Source: JAHEEL01 sp963715255
Lineage (GTDB): Bacteria; Actinomycetota; Acidimicrobiia; Spongiisociales; UBA5794
DNA: 64,000 bases
Direction: 5' to 3'
Assembly: GCA_963715255.1 (NCBI GenBank)
Contig: CAVQRN010000004.1
Coordinates: forward strand, 124,001-188,000
Both the position numbers and the translations under genes were made by a program. The notes beneath the pieces were generated by a model. The model worked only from the letters and a program-made list of their open reading frames with translations. It was not told the DNA's origin and made no database searches. Every line of letters begins with the position of its first letter. The first letter of the stretch is position 1. Below are positions 1 to 8,583 of this stretch, piece after piece.

Positions 1-369
1 CTTTGACACCCAAGCGGTCAGGCTGCGCCAACTGATCTTCGGTATCTAGGAACGCGCCGCTCATCTGGTTCCACGAAGGATGGCCCGAGGAACCCTTGCA
101 GCTGTTCCCCGCACTTCCCCGAACGAGGTCTCACTGCTCCGGCACCTTGGGCCATCCATAGCCGACGATACGGATAGTGCAAGTCGGGTTCAACCCCCCT
201 GATTGGCCGTGGAAGGGAGTTTCTCGCGCTCCCGGGCTGCCTATCTCACCCTTGTTGGGGGTAGCTTCCGTCCGCGGCTGTGGGTTCTCCACATATCCAC
301 AGCTATCCACAGGTGCTTGTGCACAACGCCGTGTCAACAAGTTCTTCTACGGGAAGTTTCGCGTACCGG
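1..369. other. Gene-free end of window with a cluster of DnaA-box-like sites
   Basis: No convincing coding sequence is seen here. At 293-301 and 303-311 there are two near-matches to the DnaA box (ATATCCACA and CTATCCACA, ten bases apart), followed by the palindrome TTGTGCACAA at 317-326, which reads as a near DnaA box on both strands. This could be part of a replication origin or a DnaA-binding regulatory site. No dnaA, dnaN or rpmH is visible in the window, so the origin reading is only a suggestion. Confidence 0.3.
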
Positions 370-1596
370 TCATCGCCCCATGATGCCGCTGTAGAGGTCG
401 AGCAAACGATCGGCGGTGCCATCCCACGAAAACCGTGCCGCGAACTCGACGGCGCCGGTTGAAAGACTCGATCGGAAGCGCGGATGATCGAGGATCGCCG
501 TCGCCGCAGCGGCGAACGATCGGGGATCGCGACCTTCGACCAACAACCCGGATGTCGAGGCGCCCACGACGTAGGGAAGTCCGCCGACGCGGGCGGCGAC
601 GACCGGCAGACCCGACGCCTGGGCTTCTGCCGCGACGAGTCCGAACGACTCGGAGTGCGACGGTATGACGAGGAGATCGGCCGCCCGGTAGTAGTCCACC
701 AGGCTGCCGTGGGGCTGGGGTGGGACGAACAGAACCCGTTCCGAGACACCGATGGCGCGAGCACGAGCATGAAGGCGTTCAACCTCCCGCCGGCCGTCCG
801 GGCCGCTGGGACCGCCGATGATCATGAGCAGCGGCGGTCCCGATCCTGCGGCCAGTGTTTTCGGAAGATGGGACAACATGTCGATCGCGACATCGAACCC
901 CTTGTGCGCCTGGATTCGGCCGACGCACAGGATGAGGGGTTCGTCACCGATGCCCACTCGGACACGGGCCTCGTCTCGGTTGCCGGGGGTGAAGAGTGTG
1001 TGGTCGATACCGGGCTGGGAGATGCAGAGTCGTTCTGGGCTCGCCGCGTAGTGCTCGATCAGGTCATCGAACTCGTAGGGGGTGGAGGCGATGACACAAT
1101 CCGAAGCGGCGATGACCCCGTCCTCGGCTCGAAGCCGGGCCGTACTCGACGGAGCCTCGTCGCTGCGTCGGCCAACGTCTTTGACACGGCCGAGTGTGTG
1201 GAACGAGTTTGCCAGAGGGAGACCATGCACCTCCTTGACGAGAACGCCGGCCCAGCCCGACAGCCAATAGTGGGAATGCACGAGATCGAATCCCGCATTC
1301 CTGGTCTCTGCGACCACACCTTCTCCGAATTCGGCCACATGCGACATGAGCTCGGACATCGGCAGAGGACCGGCAGGTCCGGCATCGATGTGGACGACCC
1401 GATAGCCATCTCGGACCTCAATCGACGCGGGCTGATCGGGATCCGTTCGGCGGGTGAACACGACGGCTTCAACGCCGCGCCCTGCCATGGTGCGGGCGAG
1501 CTCGTCGACGTAGACGTTCATGCCTCCGGCACTGCCGATGCCCGGCTGTAGCAGCGGAGACGTGTGCAGCACCAGGTACGCGACCCGCTCGATCAC
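370..1596 (-). CDS. mshA: Glycosyltransferase family 4, MshA-like
   Basis: This is a 408-residue GT-B glycosyltransferase. The N-terminal block HTSPLLQPGIGSAGGMNVYV (from about residue 11) is the donor/acceptor loop typical of MshA, which transfers GlcNAc from UDP-GlcNAc to inositol-3-phosphate in the first step of mycothiol synthesis. The C-terminal half has the GT4 signature (ILCVGRIQAHKGFD, then PSHSESFGLVAAEAQASGLPVV with the catalytic Glu region). It acts in the cytosol. The start overlaps the stop of the upstream acetyltransferase gene by 4 nt, so the two are probably co-translated. MshA is the closest family I recognise, but other GT4 enzymes share these motifs and no other mycothiol gene is visible here. 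Confidence 0.65.
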   Translation of the reverse strand: MIERVAYLVLHTSPLLQPGIGSAGGMNVYVDELARTMAGRGVEAVVFTRRTDPDQPASIEVRDGYRVVHIDAGPAGPLPMSELMSHVAEFGEGVVAETRNAGFDLVHSHYWLSGWAGVLVKEVHGLPLANSFHTLGRVKDVGRRSDEAPSSTARLRAEDGVIAASDCVIASTPYEFDDLIEHYAASPERLCISQPGIDHTLFTPGNRDEARVRVGIGDEPLILCVGRIQAHKGFDVAIDMLSHLPKTLAAGSGPPLLMIIGGPSGPDGRREVERLHARARAIGVSERVLFVPPQPHGSLVDYYRAADLLVIPSHSESFGLVAAEAQASGLPVVAARVGGLPYVVGASTSGLLVEGRDPRSFAAAATAILDHPRFRSSLSTGAVEFAARFSWDGTADRLLDLYSGIMGR

Positions 1597-2507
1597 GGGA
1601 ATCTCCCCTCGAGGACGGTCAGCGGCCGATCAATCGCTCCCAATCGGTACTTGTACTCCTCATCCCCCTTGAGGAAGTCGAAACGTCGCAACCCGCCGTC
1701 GATCGATCGCTCAATCATCGACGCAAGTAGCACGATCCCAGGCGAGGCATCGGCGGCATCCTCCACGTACGCCGAGTTGTAGACGTAGAAGGCGCTGGTG
1801 TCAACGAATCCGAATGCCGCCGCTACGGGTGATCCTGCGACGCTGATCAGATCGATCGAGGCGTCGGCGTCGATGATGAGAGACCAGAAGAACCGTTCCA
1901 TGGATTCCGTCATGAAACCGCCCTTATTCCTTCGCGACGACCGGTGCATCGTGATGAAGGCCTCGAAGGCTTCGGTGTCGGTACGGCGCTCGAGCAGCGG
2001 CTCGCCGAGGACATCCACGAAGCGGCGCCGCTTCCTCCGGAGCTCATGGCGATCCCTTTTCGGAAGAGACGCGGTCCAGGTCTCGGCGTCGGCAGGGAGG
2101 TCGATCACGAGTGTGGCGCCGTGACGACTGGTGGCGGGCACGACACCGGCGGCGGCGAGCGCGGACGCGAGCGGGTCGAGAGCCTCGCGGGGGAGGCTGT
2201 CGAACGAGAAGGTGTGCCCGGAGAAGCGATGTGCGACCAGCGCGATGCACTCGTCGATGGACGCGCCCAGCGGCGAGTGATAGTCGGTCAGATCCGCCTC
2301 GCCCGAAAGACGGACGACTCCCCTGTCGATCCAGAGGGGCAGGGCTGCGGTTGCCGTGACTGCGATCGGCGCTCTGGTATCCGAAGATGTGTGATGAGAC
2401 CTCCATGCCTCCAAGAAGGGCGCCATCGGAAATGGACCGGTCATCGGTGCGACGGGCCGCAATGCCGTCGGGACGTCGTCCCATGAATCAACGAGATCGG
2501 CCGGCAT
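1593..2507 (-). CDS. GNAT-fold acetyltransferase, FemAB/BioF2-like
   Basis: This 304-residue protein resembles the CelD/BcsL (FemAB-like) GNAT family. The central stretch with LPKRDRHELRRKRRR (about residues 147-161), followed by AFITMHRSSRRNKGGFM and a C-terminal block (VAAAFGFVDTSAFYVYNSAY, then SIDGGLRRFDFLKGDEEYKYRLG), is the usual layout. Members transfer acyl or aminoacyl groups to cell-envelope or polysaccharide precursors; the substrate here is unknown. It sits 3 nt after the asparaginase gene and overlaps the glycosyltransferase start, indicating one operon. Family assignment is fairly secure; specific role is not. Confidence 0.6.
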   Translation of the reverse strand: MPADLVDSWDDVPTALRPVAPMTGPFPMAPFLEAWRSHHTSSDTRAPIAVTATAALPLWIDRGVVRLSGEADLTDYHSPLGASIDECIALVAHRFSGHTFSFDSLPREALDPLASALAAAGVVPATSRHGATLVIDLPADAETWTASLPKRDRHELRRKRRRFVDVLGEPLLERRTDTEAFEAFITMHRSSRRNKGGFMTESMERFFWSLIIDADASIDLISVAGSPVAAAFGFVDTSAFYVYNSAYVEDAADASPGIVLLASMIERSIDGGLRRFDFLKGDEEYKYRLGAIDRPLTVLEGRFP

Positions 2508-2510
2508 CGA

Positions 2511-3437
2511 CTACTCCCGGGTAAGGGCTCCGACAGCGACGCCCCCTCCGAGAACGGGAGGCGCCGCCTCGGCCTCGAGCGCTCGGCGCATCACGTCGGA
2601 GACCAACCCGAGTTGATCGGCGGCGGCGATCACCGCAGCAACCGCTGTTTCACTGCCGCCGGCGGTGGCCTTCGACGCGATTCCGATCCCGTGGCGCCCG
2701 ATGCCGATCTGTCCTTCGGCCCCGACCTTGACCGGGCCGCCCCACCATCGGGCCAGCTTGCCGTCCGGCCTGGAGTTGTCGGCAACGAGCGCAGGGAAGC
2801 GGGAGATCGCGGTGGTGGCAGGCCTGCAGCGCTCGGATGAGCTCAGGGCTGCGAATGCGGTCGCGAGACCCCGAACCGATCCCCTCATCGTCGGAGCTCC
2901 ACACCCGTCGATTCCCACCGGCTCGGGCCGAATCCCGGTCGCATCGGTCACGAGATCGACGATGCGCCGCTGAAGCGGATGGTTCGGGTCCAGATAGGTC
3001 TCGATCGGCCAGCCCTGAGCCACGCACGCACCCAGCATCGCTGCGTGTTTGCCGGAGCAGTTGTGGAACACCCGCTTTGGACCAACGACTCCGCGGCGCA
3101 TCTGGAGATCCCTGGCCTTCTGTGCGAGCGGCCACACGGCGGGACACTGGAGCGCTGATTCGTCGAGACCGACATCACTCAAGATCGACCGAACGATCGC
3201 GACGTGAACCGGCCAGCCGCTGTGGCTGGCGCAGGCAACCGCCAGGTGCTCGGTCGACAACGAGAGACCGGCCTCGAGTGCCACCGTGGCCTGCAACGGT
3301 TTCGTGGCGGAGCGGTAGAACAACGGGCGATCGGGATCTCCCGAGCGGTACAACTCGGTACCGACCGTGTCAGTGGCGAAGACGGTTGCGTCGTGGATCG
3401 ATTCCGCGAGACCGGTGCGGACGGTGAGGAACCGCAA
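2511..3437 (-). CDS. L-asparaginase II family protein
   Basis: This 308-residue cytosolic protein belongs to the asparaginase II family known from Rhizobium etli, unrelated to the bacterial type I/II enzymes. Seen in the sequence are FYRSATKPLQA (about residues 40-50), VACASHSGWPVHV, HNCSGKHAAMLGACVAQGW near residue 125-143 and GIDGCGAPT near residue 177, which are the conserved blocks with the nucleophile/lysine region. It would hydrolyse asparagine to aspartate and ammonia. The start I use is a TTG only 5 nt after the stop of the RsiG-like gene; it matches the usual family N-terminus (VRTGLAESIHDATV), and coupling to the upstream gene may compensate for the weak start. Confidence 0.75.
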   Translation of the reverse strand: MRFLTVRTGLAESIHDATVFATDTVGTELYRSGDPDRPLFYRSATKPLQATVALEAGLSLSTEHLAVACASHSGWPVHVAIVRSILSDVGLDESALQCPAVWPLAQKARDLQMRRGVVGPKRVFHNCSGKHAAMLGACVAQGWPIETYLDPNHPLQRRIVDLVTDATGIRPEPVGIDGCGAPTMRGSVRGLATAFAALSSSERCRPATTAISRFPALVADNSRPDGKLARWWGGPVKVGAEGQIGIGRHGIGIASKATAGGSETAVAAVIAAADQLGLVSDVMRRALEAEAAPPVLGGGVAVGALTRE

Positions 3438-3442
3438 GGCGG

Positions 3443-3985
3443 CTACTGCTCTTCGAAGAGGTCGGTCGCGTCTGCGATCCCATCGCGATACCGGCGGGTG
3501 ATCTCCTCGCTGATACGGTCGTGAATGTCGTAGACGAATCGGCGCTGGGTCGAGACCTGATGCTCCGCCTCGGTGAGCGTCGCTTGTATCTCCTCGAGCT
3601 CATCATCTTTGAGACTCGGGAGATGGGTGAGGAAGCCGTCACCGAGGACCCGGTCGATCGACCGACTCCCCGCACCGCTGAGCTCCGGGAGCGCGAGGGA
3701 GAGATCCCGCGGTATCAAGTTGCGGCTCGGTCCGTCGATCCCATCGGCGAGGATTTGAGGCAGCGCCTCGATCAGCGTGCGGGTCTCCTCGCCGGATCGG
3801 CGCTTCATCTCGAACGAGAGAAGATCCATACGGCCATGGAGCATCCGACGGTAGAACGAGAATTCAGTGTCGAGGTCGTCGAGGACGCGTCTCCGGTCCC
3901 TGAGTTCCTCCATCGACAGCAATTCGAGATCCTGCACATAGGCAGGATCGGCCACTTGATCGATGCGTCTCCGGCGCGGTTCCAC
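3443..3985 (-). CDS. RsiG-like c-di-GMP-binding anti-sigma homologue
   Basis: I place the start at a GTG at 3985 with GGGGAG 8 nt upstream, because longer in-frame starts run into the preceding gene. The product is 180 residues, mostly helical. It carries two copies of the RsiG signature E-x3-S-x2-R-x3-Q-x3-D in slightly changed form: D39-S43-R46-H50-D54 and E141-S145-R148-Y152-D156. In Streptomyces RsiG binds cyclic di-GMP through these repeats and holds the sporulation sigma factor WhiG. Here the gene lies between an M23 hydrolase and asparaginase; no WhiG gene is in the window. The motif match is clear; a partner sigma and ligand binding are inferred. Confidence 0.65.
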   Translation of the reverse strand: MEPRRRRIDQVADPAYVQDLELLSMEELRDRRRVLDDLDTEFSFYRRMLHGRMDLLSFEMKRRSGEETRTLIEALPQILADGIDGPSRNLIPRDLSLALPELSGAGSRSIDRVLGDGFLTHLPSLKDDELEEIQATLTEAEHQVSTQRRFVYDIHDRISEEITRRYRDGIADATDLFEEQ

Positions 3986-4013
3986 TCGTAAGGCTCCCCG
4001 TGTGTGCTCTGCG

Positions 4014-5159
4014 TCAACAGTAGTGGCGCACAGTCGGATAGGGATTGACTGCGACTCCACCCGGGCGGATCTCGAAGTGGAGATGTGGCGAGGTGTAGCG
4101 GGCGTTGCCGCTGTTTCCGAGGAAGCCGATGACGGTGCCGGCCCTCACGTTCTGTCCAGACGAGACATTCGTCGGATGTCGTTCGAGGTGTGTGTAGTAG
4201 TAGAGGGTGCCGTCAGCCGCATACAGATGGGTCGAGAGACCGCCGAGGCTGTTCGAAGAGAACTTGACGCGCCCGTCGACGACCGCGACGAGCGGCGTAT
4301 CGCGTCTGTTGAACATGTCGACGCCCTTGTGGCGGCGTCCACCCGAGCGCGGGAAACCCCACGAGTCGATGAACGACGCTCCGCCCTGGACCGGGCAGAA
4401 GAAACCAGGGGTTGCGGAGGGAGGGAGTCCGGCCGCGATCCCTGATCTGGAGTTGGCCGCCGCGACGTCGCGCGCCTTCTTGAGCGCTTCCGCAGCCTGG
4501 AGTTCGCGTCGCTCCTTCGCGAGGTTGTCGATCACGCGCTGTTCTGCGGCGCTGGCCTCGCTGTAGACCGATTGTGCCTGTTCGCTCAGCGTGTTCGCCT
4601 TCTCGGCGAGGGCCGCGGTTTCTGCCTCCACGATCTCGACTTCTTTCCGCTTCTCGACGAGATCGACCTTGAGACGACCCATCTCTCGTGAGACGGCCTG
4701 GTATCGATCGAGATCGGCGAGGTCGCGGCTCGCCGCGTTGTCCATGAGTTGCTGCGACGTTAGGAGATCCTGGATCGTGCCGGCCTCGAAAGCGGCTGCG
4801 ACCATCCCGCGGCCGCCCGATGTGTATGCCTCGAGGAAGAGTTGCTGGGCGTTCTCCTTGAGGGCGTCGACTTCACCCTCGTAGGTCTCGATCCTGGTCT
4901 CGGTAAGACCGATCGTGTAGACGAGGTTCTCCAACTTGCTCGTGACGATGTCGAGTTCGAGGATTGCAGCCTCGAGGTCGTCCTGCGCCTGCTGCCACCG
5001 GGCATACGCTTGTGAGGCGTTCTCCTGGGCTTGATCGACCCGGCCCTCGGCACGTTTCACATCACCTTCAGTCTGAGCGAACGCGCCGATGGGAACGACC
5101 GCAAGAAGTGCGACGATGAGGAGGAGTAGGAAGCCGCGTGAAACGCGGTGAGGGACCAT
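4014..5159 (-). CDS. Coiled-coil M23 peptidase, EnvC/NlpD-like
   Basis: This is a 381-residue secreted protein. An N-terminal signal peptide (RGFLLLLIVALLAVVPIGAFA) is followed by about 200 residues of coiled coil and a C-terminal M23 (LytM) domain. In that domain HKGVDMF (zinc ligands H and D) and HLHFEIRPGG (H-x-H) are intact, so the peptidase could be active; many coiled-coil M23 proteins activate amidases during division instead. The gene ends 28 nt before the RsiG-like gene. A TAGCCT box (rc of 5168-5173) lies 8 nt before the ATG, suggesting a leaderless transcript that starts this operon. Confidence 0.85.
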   Translation of the reverse strand: MVPHRVSRGFLLLLIVALLAVVPIGAFAQTEGDVKRAEGRVDQAQENASQAYARWQQAQDDLEAAILELDIVTSKLENLVYTIGLTETRIETYEGEVDALKENAQQLFLEAYTSGGRGMVAAAFEAGTIQDLLTSQQLMDNAASRDLADLDRYQAVSREMGRLKVDLVEKRKEVEIVEAETAALAEKANTLSEQAQSVYSEASAAEQRVIDNLAKERRELQAAEALKKARDVAAANSRSGIAAGLPPSATPGFFCPVQGGASFIDSWGFPRSGGRRHKGVDMFNRRDTPLVAVVDGRVKFSSNSLGGLSTHLYAADGTLYYYTHLERHPTNVSSGQNVRAGTVIGFLGNSGNARYTSPHLHFEIRPGGVAVNPYPTVRHYC

Positions 5160-5205
5160 AGGTGATCAGGCTAATGAAGTATTCAGGAAACGGACAGTCC
5201 TGTGA

Positions 5206-6207
5206 TCACCCGAGGAGCACCAATGTGAGCCAGTAGAGCGGTGCGGCAAGCAAGAGACCATCCAACGGTGTGAGTTGTCCGGGTAGCCGGACGGTGTGGA
5301 CGATGGACCCAGAACGGATCATGGATCCGAGGACCCGGCCTGCGATCAACCCGGATGCGACGGCGACGGCGGCGAAGAGGCCGGTCGCGAGGTCGATGTC
5401 GCTGGCAGCAACTCCGGTGAGGAGTCCGGCCACGAGCGCCCCCACGAGCGTTCCGACGTTCGGGTCGATCGTTTGTCCTCCGTATACGGAGGTGGCCACG
5501 GCAGCGACGATCGCCACAGACACGATCAGCACGAACGAGACGGCAACGGTCGTCGACATCATCCGCAACATGACGAGTGCGCCTGCTCCCGCAGCGGCGA
5601 CGACGGCGACCGAGGCGGTCATGGCGATCGACTCGACGCCTCTCCAGCGCGCCTCGAAGATAGGCCAGAAGATGACGATCGCCACCGCGGCTGCGAGTCC
5701 TCCTGCGAAACCTTCGTAGCCCCACGCATACGTCGCGCCCGCCGCGATGGGCGGGGCGAAGAGCGTGGCGTAGAGGTTGATGGAACCTTCTCCGGCGGCA
5801 TTGGTGTCCGCCAAATCCCAGAGCCAGGCAAGTGCGGCACCGACCGAGATCACAACGAACCACTCGAGCGGAACCCATGCAGAGACGAGGAGCGCAGCCA
5901 GGACGATGACCGAGAGGATGCTCTCCGCCGGGTCAACGACAAGAGTCTGCCTTGTTCGGGGAGCGGCGTATGACCCTCCGGAGACGGGTGGGATGATGGC
6001 CATCTCATCGTCGGCGCCGACCTGAGCCGTTCGGTCGACGGGATCGCCGTTCACCCAGACTCCGGCGCTGCCGAGACTGTTCTCGAAGGCGGGTCCATAC
6101 GCGGCCGCGGCGCGATCGAGGATCTCCCCGACCGTGCCCTCTTCGACGACGACGGTGTCGGTTCCGGCAATCTCCCTGAAACGAGCGAACAATCGAAGTG
6201 TTGGCAT
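5206..6207 (-). CDS. Fusion of MoaD/ThiS-like domain with degenerate CdsA-like membrane domain
   Basis: The first 80 or so of 333 residues form a MoaD/ThiS ubiquitin-like fold (LRLFARFREIAG at the start, DDEMAIIPPVSGG at the end). The Gly-Gly pair (residues 77-78), normally the extreme C-terminus that is thiocarboxylated, is followed here by about 250 residues with roughly eight membrane helices. That part ends in LPGQLTPLDGLLLAAPLYW, which lines up with the CdsA (phosphatidate cytidylyltransferase) signature LPGHGGxLDRxDSLxxAxP, but the His-Gly-Gly and Asp-Arg residues are lost. The start at 6207 is preceded 8 nt upstream by TACCCT (rc of 6216-6221). Function is unknown; the membrane half looks catalytically dead. 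Confidence 0.6.
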   Translation of the reverse strand: MPTLRLFARFREIAGTDTVVVEEGTVGEILDRAAAAYGPAFENSLGSAGVWVNGDPVDRTAQVGADDEMAIIPPVSGGSYAAPRTRQTLVVDPAESILSVIVLAALLVSAWVPLEWFVVISVGAALAWLWDLADTNAAGEGSINLYATLFAPPIAAGATYAWGYEGFAGGLAAAVAIVIFWPIFEARWRGVESIAMTASVAVVAAAGAGALVMLRMMSTTVAVSFVLIVSVAIVAAVATSVYGGQTIDPNVGTLVGALVAGLLTGVAASDIDLATGLFAAVAVASGLIAGRVLGSMIRSGSIVHTVRLPGQLTPLDGLLLAAPLYWLTLVLLG

Positions 6208-6368
6208 CGGAGGCAAGGGTAGTCGGGTCGCGGGTCGGGTCGAGGACCGTCCTGCAGCACTTCCTCACGGGGTGCCCTCGTTCGGCTGTTCACCCGACTC
6301 CCCGCGGCATGACTTGTGGATCTGGGCCATAATCGACACGGCTCATCGCATCGCTTGGAGCAGCGTCA

Positions 6369-7295
6369 ATGAACGACACCCAGAACCCAGACGCAGCGAC
6401 CGACCCCACGGTCCGAGTTGAACTCGTCGAAGTCGGTGCCAGAGACGGACTCCAGAACGAACCGGTCGTGCTCCCCACTGGAGCAAAGGTCGAACTCATC
6501 GAGCGCCTCGTCGCGGCAGGGTCTCGCCGTATCGAGGTGGCTTCGTTCGTGCACCCGGGCCGTGTCCCACAGATGGCCGACGCCGAGGCGGTGATCAAGG
6601 CCGTCGGACCGAGCCCGGACGGCTCTTCATACATCGGCTTGGTTCTGAACGGACGAGGTCTCGAGCGAGCCCTCGCAACCAGCGTTGACGAGATCAACTT
6701 CGTGGTGGGTGCGTCTGACGGATTCAACCGAGCCAACGTCGGGGTCTCACCGGAGGCGACGATGAACGAGATCGAGATGATGCTTGGGCAGGTCGAGGAT
6801 CGCCGGGCGACGGTCACGATCGCGGTCGCCTTTGGTTGTCCCTACGACGGCACGGTGCCCATCGACACGGTTGTCGATCTCGCAACGCGAGCCGCTGCTG
6901 CCGGCGCCGATGAAATCGCGCTCGGTGACACGATCGGCGTCGCCGTTCCCACCCAGGTAGCCGCGGTGATCGACGCGGTGAGGGCGTCCAGCGATGTGGC
7001 GCTACGCGGCCACTTTCATGACACCAGGAACACGGGTGTGGCCAACGCCGCCGCGGCATATGCGGCGGGTGTGGCCGTGCTCGACGCTTCGGTCGGAGGC
7101 GCCGGCGGGTGCCCGTTCGCACCGAACGCCACCGGCAACGTGGCCACCGAGGACCTCATCTACTTGTTTGAGCGGATGGGTGTCGAGACCGGCATCGATC
7201 ACGAACGGACAATCGAGACAACCCGTTGGCTGGAAACGAAGCTTGGCAGGCAACTGCCGTCTGCGATTGCACGAGCGGGATGGTGGCCGGCCTAG
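6369..7295 (+). CDS. mvaB: Hydroxymethylglutaryl-CoA lyase
   Basis: This 308-residue DRE-TIM barrel enzyme splits HMG-CoA into acetyl-CoA and acetoacetate in leucine and ketone-body catabolism. Family blocks are clear: LVEVGARDGLQNEP near residues 20-33 (the Asp-Arg-Asp/Gln metal and substrate site with R-D-G-L-Q-N), RRIEVASFVHPGRVPQMAD, RGHFHDTRNTGVANA with the metal-binding H-x-H, and VGGAGGCPFAPNATGN with the catalytic cysteine. It is divergent from the MoaD/CdsA-like gene and has GGAG about 8 nt before ATG. It is followed by an octamer repeat. Confidence 0.9.
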   Translation: MNDTQNPDAATDPTVRVELVEVGARDGLQNEPVVLPTGAKVELIERLVAAGSRRIEVASFVHPGRVPQMADAEAVIKAVGPSPDGSSYIGLVLNGRGLERALATSVDEINFVVGASDGFNRANVGVSPEATMNEIEMMLGQVEDRRATVTIAVAFGCPYDGTVPIDTVVDLATRAAAAGADEIALGDTIGVAVPTQVAAVIDAVRASSDVALRGHFHDTRNTGVANAAAAYAAGVAVLDASVGGAGGCPFAPNATGNVATEDLIYLFERMGVETGIDHERTIETTRWLETKLGRQLPSAIARAGWWPA

Positions 7296-7339
7296 AGCAG
7301 CGCTCGCTCGAGTAGTCGAGCACCAGAGGCCGGATGGCT

Positions 7340-7392
7340 CCTCCGCTACCCGGCTACTCAGCTACTCAGCTACTCAGCTACTCAGCTACTTC
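7340..7392. repeat. Tandem octamer repeat CTACTCAG after mvaB
   Basis: About six tandem copies of CTACTCAG (CTGAGTAG on the other strand) lie between the mvaB stop and the DUF62 gene. The same octamer family, as GGAGTAGC or GAGTAGCN, follows rex at about 9209-9247 and the geranylgeranyl-reductase gene at about 20812-20862. All three sit just after a stop codon. Confidence 0.8.
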
Positions 7393-7416
7393 TCTCTTCA
7401 CTACCCTTGTTGACCC

Positions 7417-8259
7417 ATGTCCCTCCCCATCTCTTTCCTCTCCGACTTCGGGCATGCCGACGAATTCGTCGGTGTGGTCCACGGGGTGATCGCTCGAATC
7501 GCTCCGAGTAGTCGCATCATCGACGTGGGCCACGACTTCCCGAGGGGTGATGTCCAGTCGGCGGCGCTGGCGCTGATGAGATCCATCCAGTACCTCCCGG
7601 AGGGTGTCGCCCTTGCCGTCGTCGACCCCGGTGTTGGGACCAAACGCCGTGCCATTGGCGCACGGACGCCATGGGGCTATTTCGTTGGCCCGGACAACGG
7701 ACTTCTCGCACCTGCCGTCGCCATGGTCGGAGGGGCCGACGCGATCGTATCCATCGAAGACCCGCGATTCCGCCTCCCGTCCGAGGGCCAGACGTTCCAC
7801 GGCAGGGACGTCTTCGGACCGGCCGCAGCCGTTCTCGCCTCTGGGGAAGCGTCGTTCGACGATCTCGGGCCGGCCGCCGATCCGGGATCGGTGACTCCGT
7901 TGATGATCCCGCTCTCGGAACCCGACGGCTCCGGTGGTGTGCTCGGCGAGGTGCTGTGGATCGACCACTTCGGGAATGCTCAGACCAATGTCACCCCCGC
8001 CGACCTGGAATCGCTCGGACTCGAGCACGGCGACGAGGTCTCGATGCTCATCTCAGGCTTTGATCGTCCTATGCCGTGGGCCGAGGCCTACGGGGATGTC
8101 GCACATGGCGCTGGATTGATCCACGTCGACTCGTACGGTCAGATCGCAATCGCCGTGCGGGACGGGCGCGCCGACAAGGTGTACCCACTCGCCGTTCGGA
8201 CCGCGGTTACCTTCCGATCACCGGGCGCGACCAGAATTCAAGTGATCAGCAGTACGTAG
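7417..8259 (+). CDS. SAM hydroxide adenosyltransferase (DUF62 family)
   Basis: The 280-residue product is a DUF62/SAM hydrolase, related to fluorinase and chlorinase but using water or hydroxide to split S-adenosylmethionine into adenosine and methionine. It opens with ISFLSDFGHADEFVG (the N-terminal Asp-Phe-Gly motif), then VVDPGVGTKRRAI and YFVGPDNGLLAP in the middle of the N-terminal domain, and the short C-terminal beta domain has WIDHFGNAQTNV. The Asp-Arg/Lys-His pattern expected of hydrolases fits. A TACCCT box at 7402-7407 ends 9 nt before the ATG, so the transcript is probably leaderless or nearly so. Confidence 0.85.
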   Translation: MSLPISFLSDFGHADEFVGVVHGVIARIAPSSRIIDVGHDFPRGDVQSAALALMRSIQYLPEGVALAVVDPGVGTKRRAIGARTPWGYFVGPDNGLLAPAVAMVGGADAIVSIEDPRFRLPSEGQTFHGRDVFGPAAAVLASGEASFDDLGPAADPGSVTPLMIPLSEPDGSGGVLGEVLWIDHFGNAQTNVTPADLESLGLEHGDEVSMLISGFDRPMPWAEAYGDVAHGAGLIHVDSYGQIAIAVRDGRADKVYPLAVRTAVTFRSPGATRIQVISST

Positions 8260-8390
8260 TCCGAGCGTCGCCGTTCATGACGGATCCTGGTTCAGGCCAC
8301 GGCAGACAGACCACAGCAGACAGCAAGACCAGGGCATCCACGACGGTCTTCGCTGTCGGCTGTCGGCTCGTAGCTCAATGCCACAGCTCT

Positions 8391-8486
8391 TCACGGTGTC
8401 AGACCTGTCGAAACGAGTTTCGCGACGAATGCCCCGACGATGATCACCAGCAGGCCGATGACAACGATCGCGGTGAACGGACGCAT
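8391..8486 (-). CDS. Small single-span membrane protein (31 aa), uncertain
   Basis: A 31-codon ORF starts with MRPFTAIVVIGLLVIIVG and forms one strongly hydrophobic helix followed by a short LVSTGL tail. GGGAG lies about 12 nt upstream of the ATG. It is in the 320-base gap between the DUF62 gene and rex, facing away from rex. A longer in-frame upstream extension is possible but looks non-coding. The gap from 8260 to 8390 holds nothing else that I recognise. Confidence 0.4.
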   Translation of the reverse strand: MRPFTAIVVIGLLVIIVGAFVAKLVSTGLTP

Positions 8487-8583
8487 GGGGTGACGATACT
8501 CCCGGACCGTCGCTTGATCGTCAGGAGGTCCGGCAACCGGCGGCGGGGAATCGGCGGGATTCGAGGCCGGTAACCTGGCCCCG

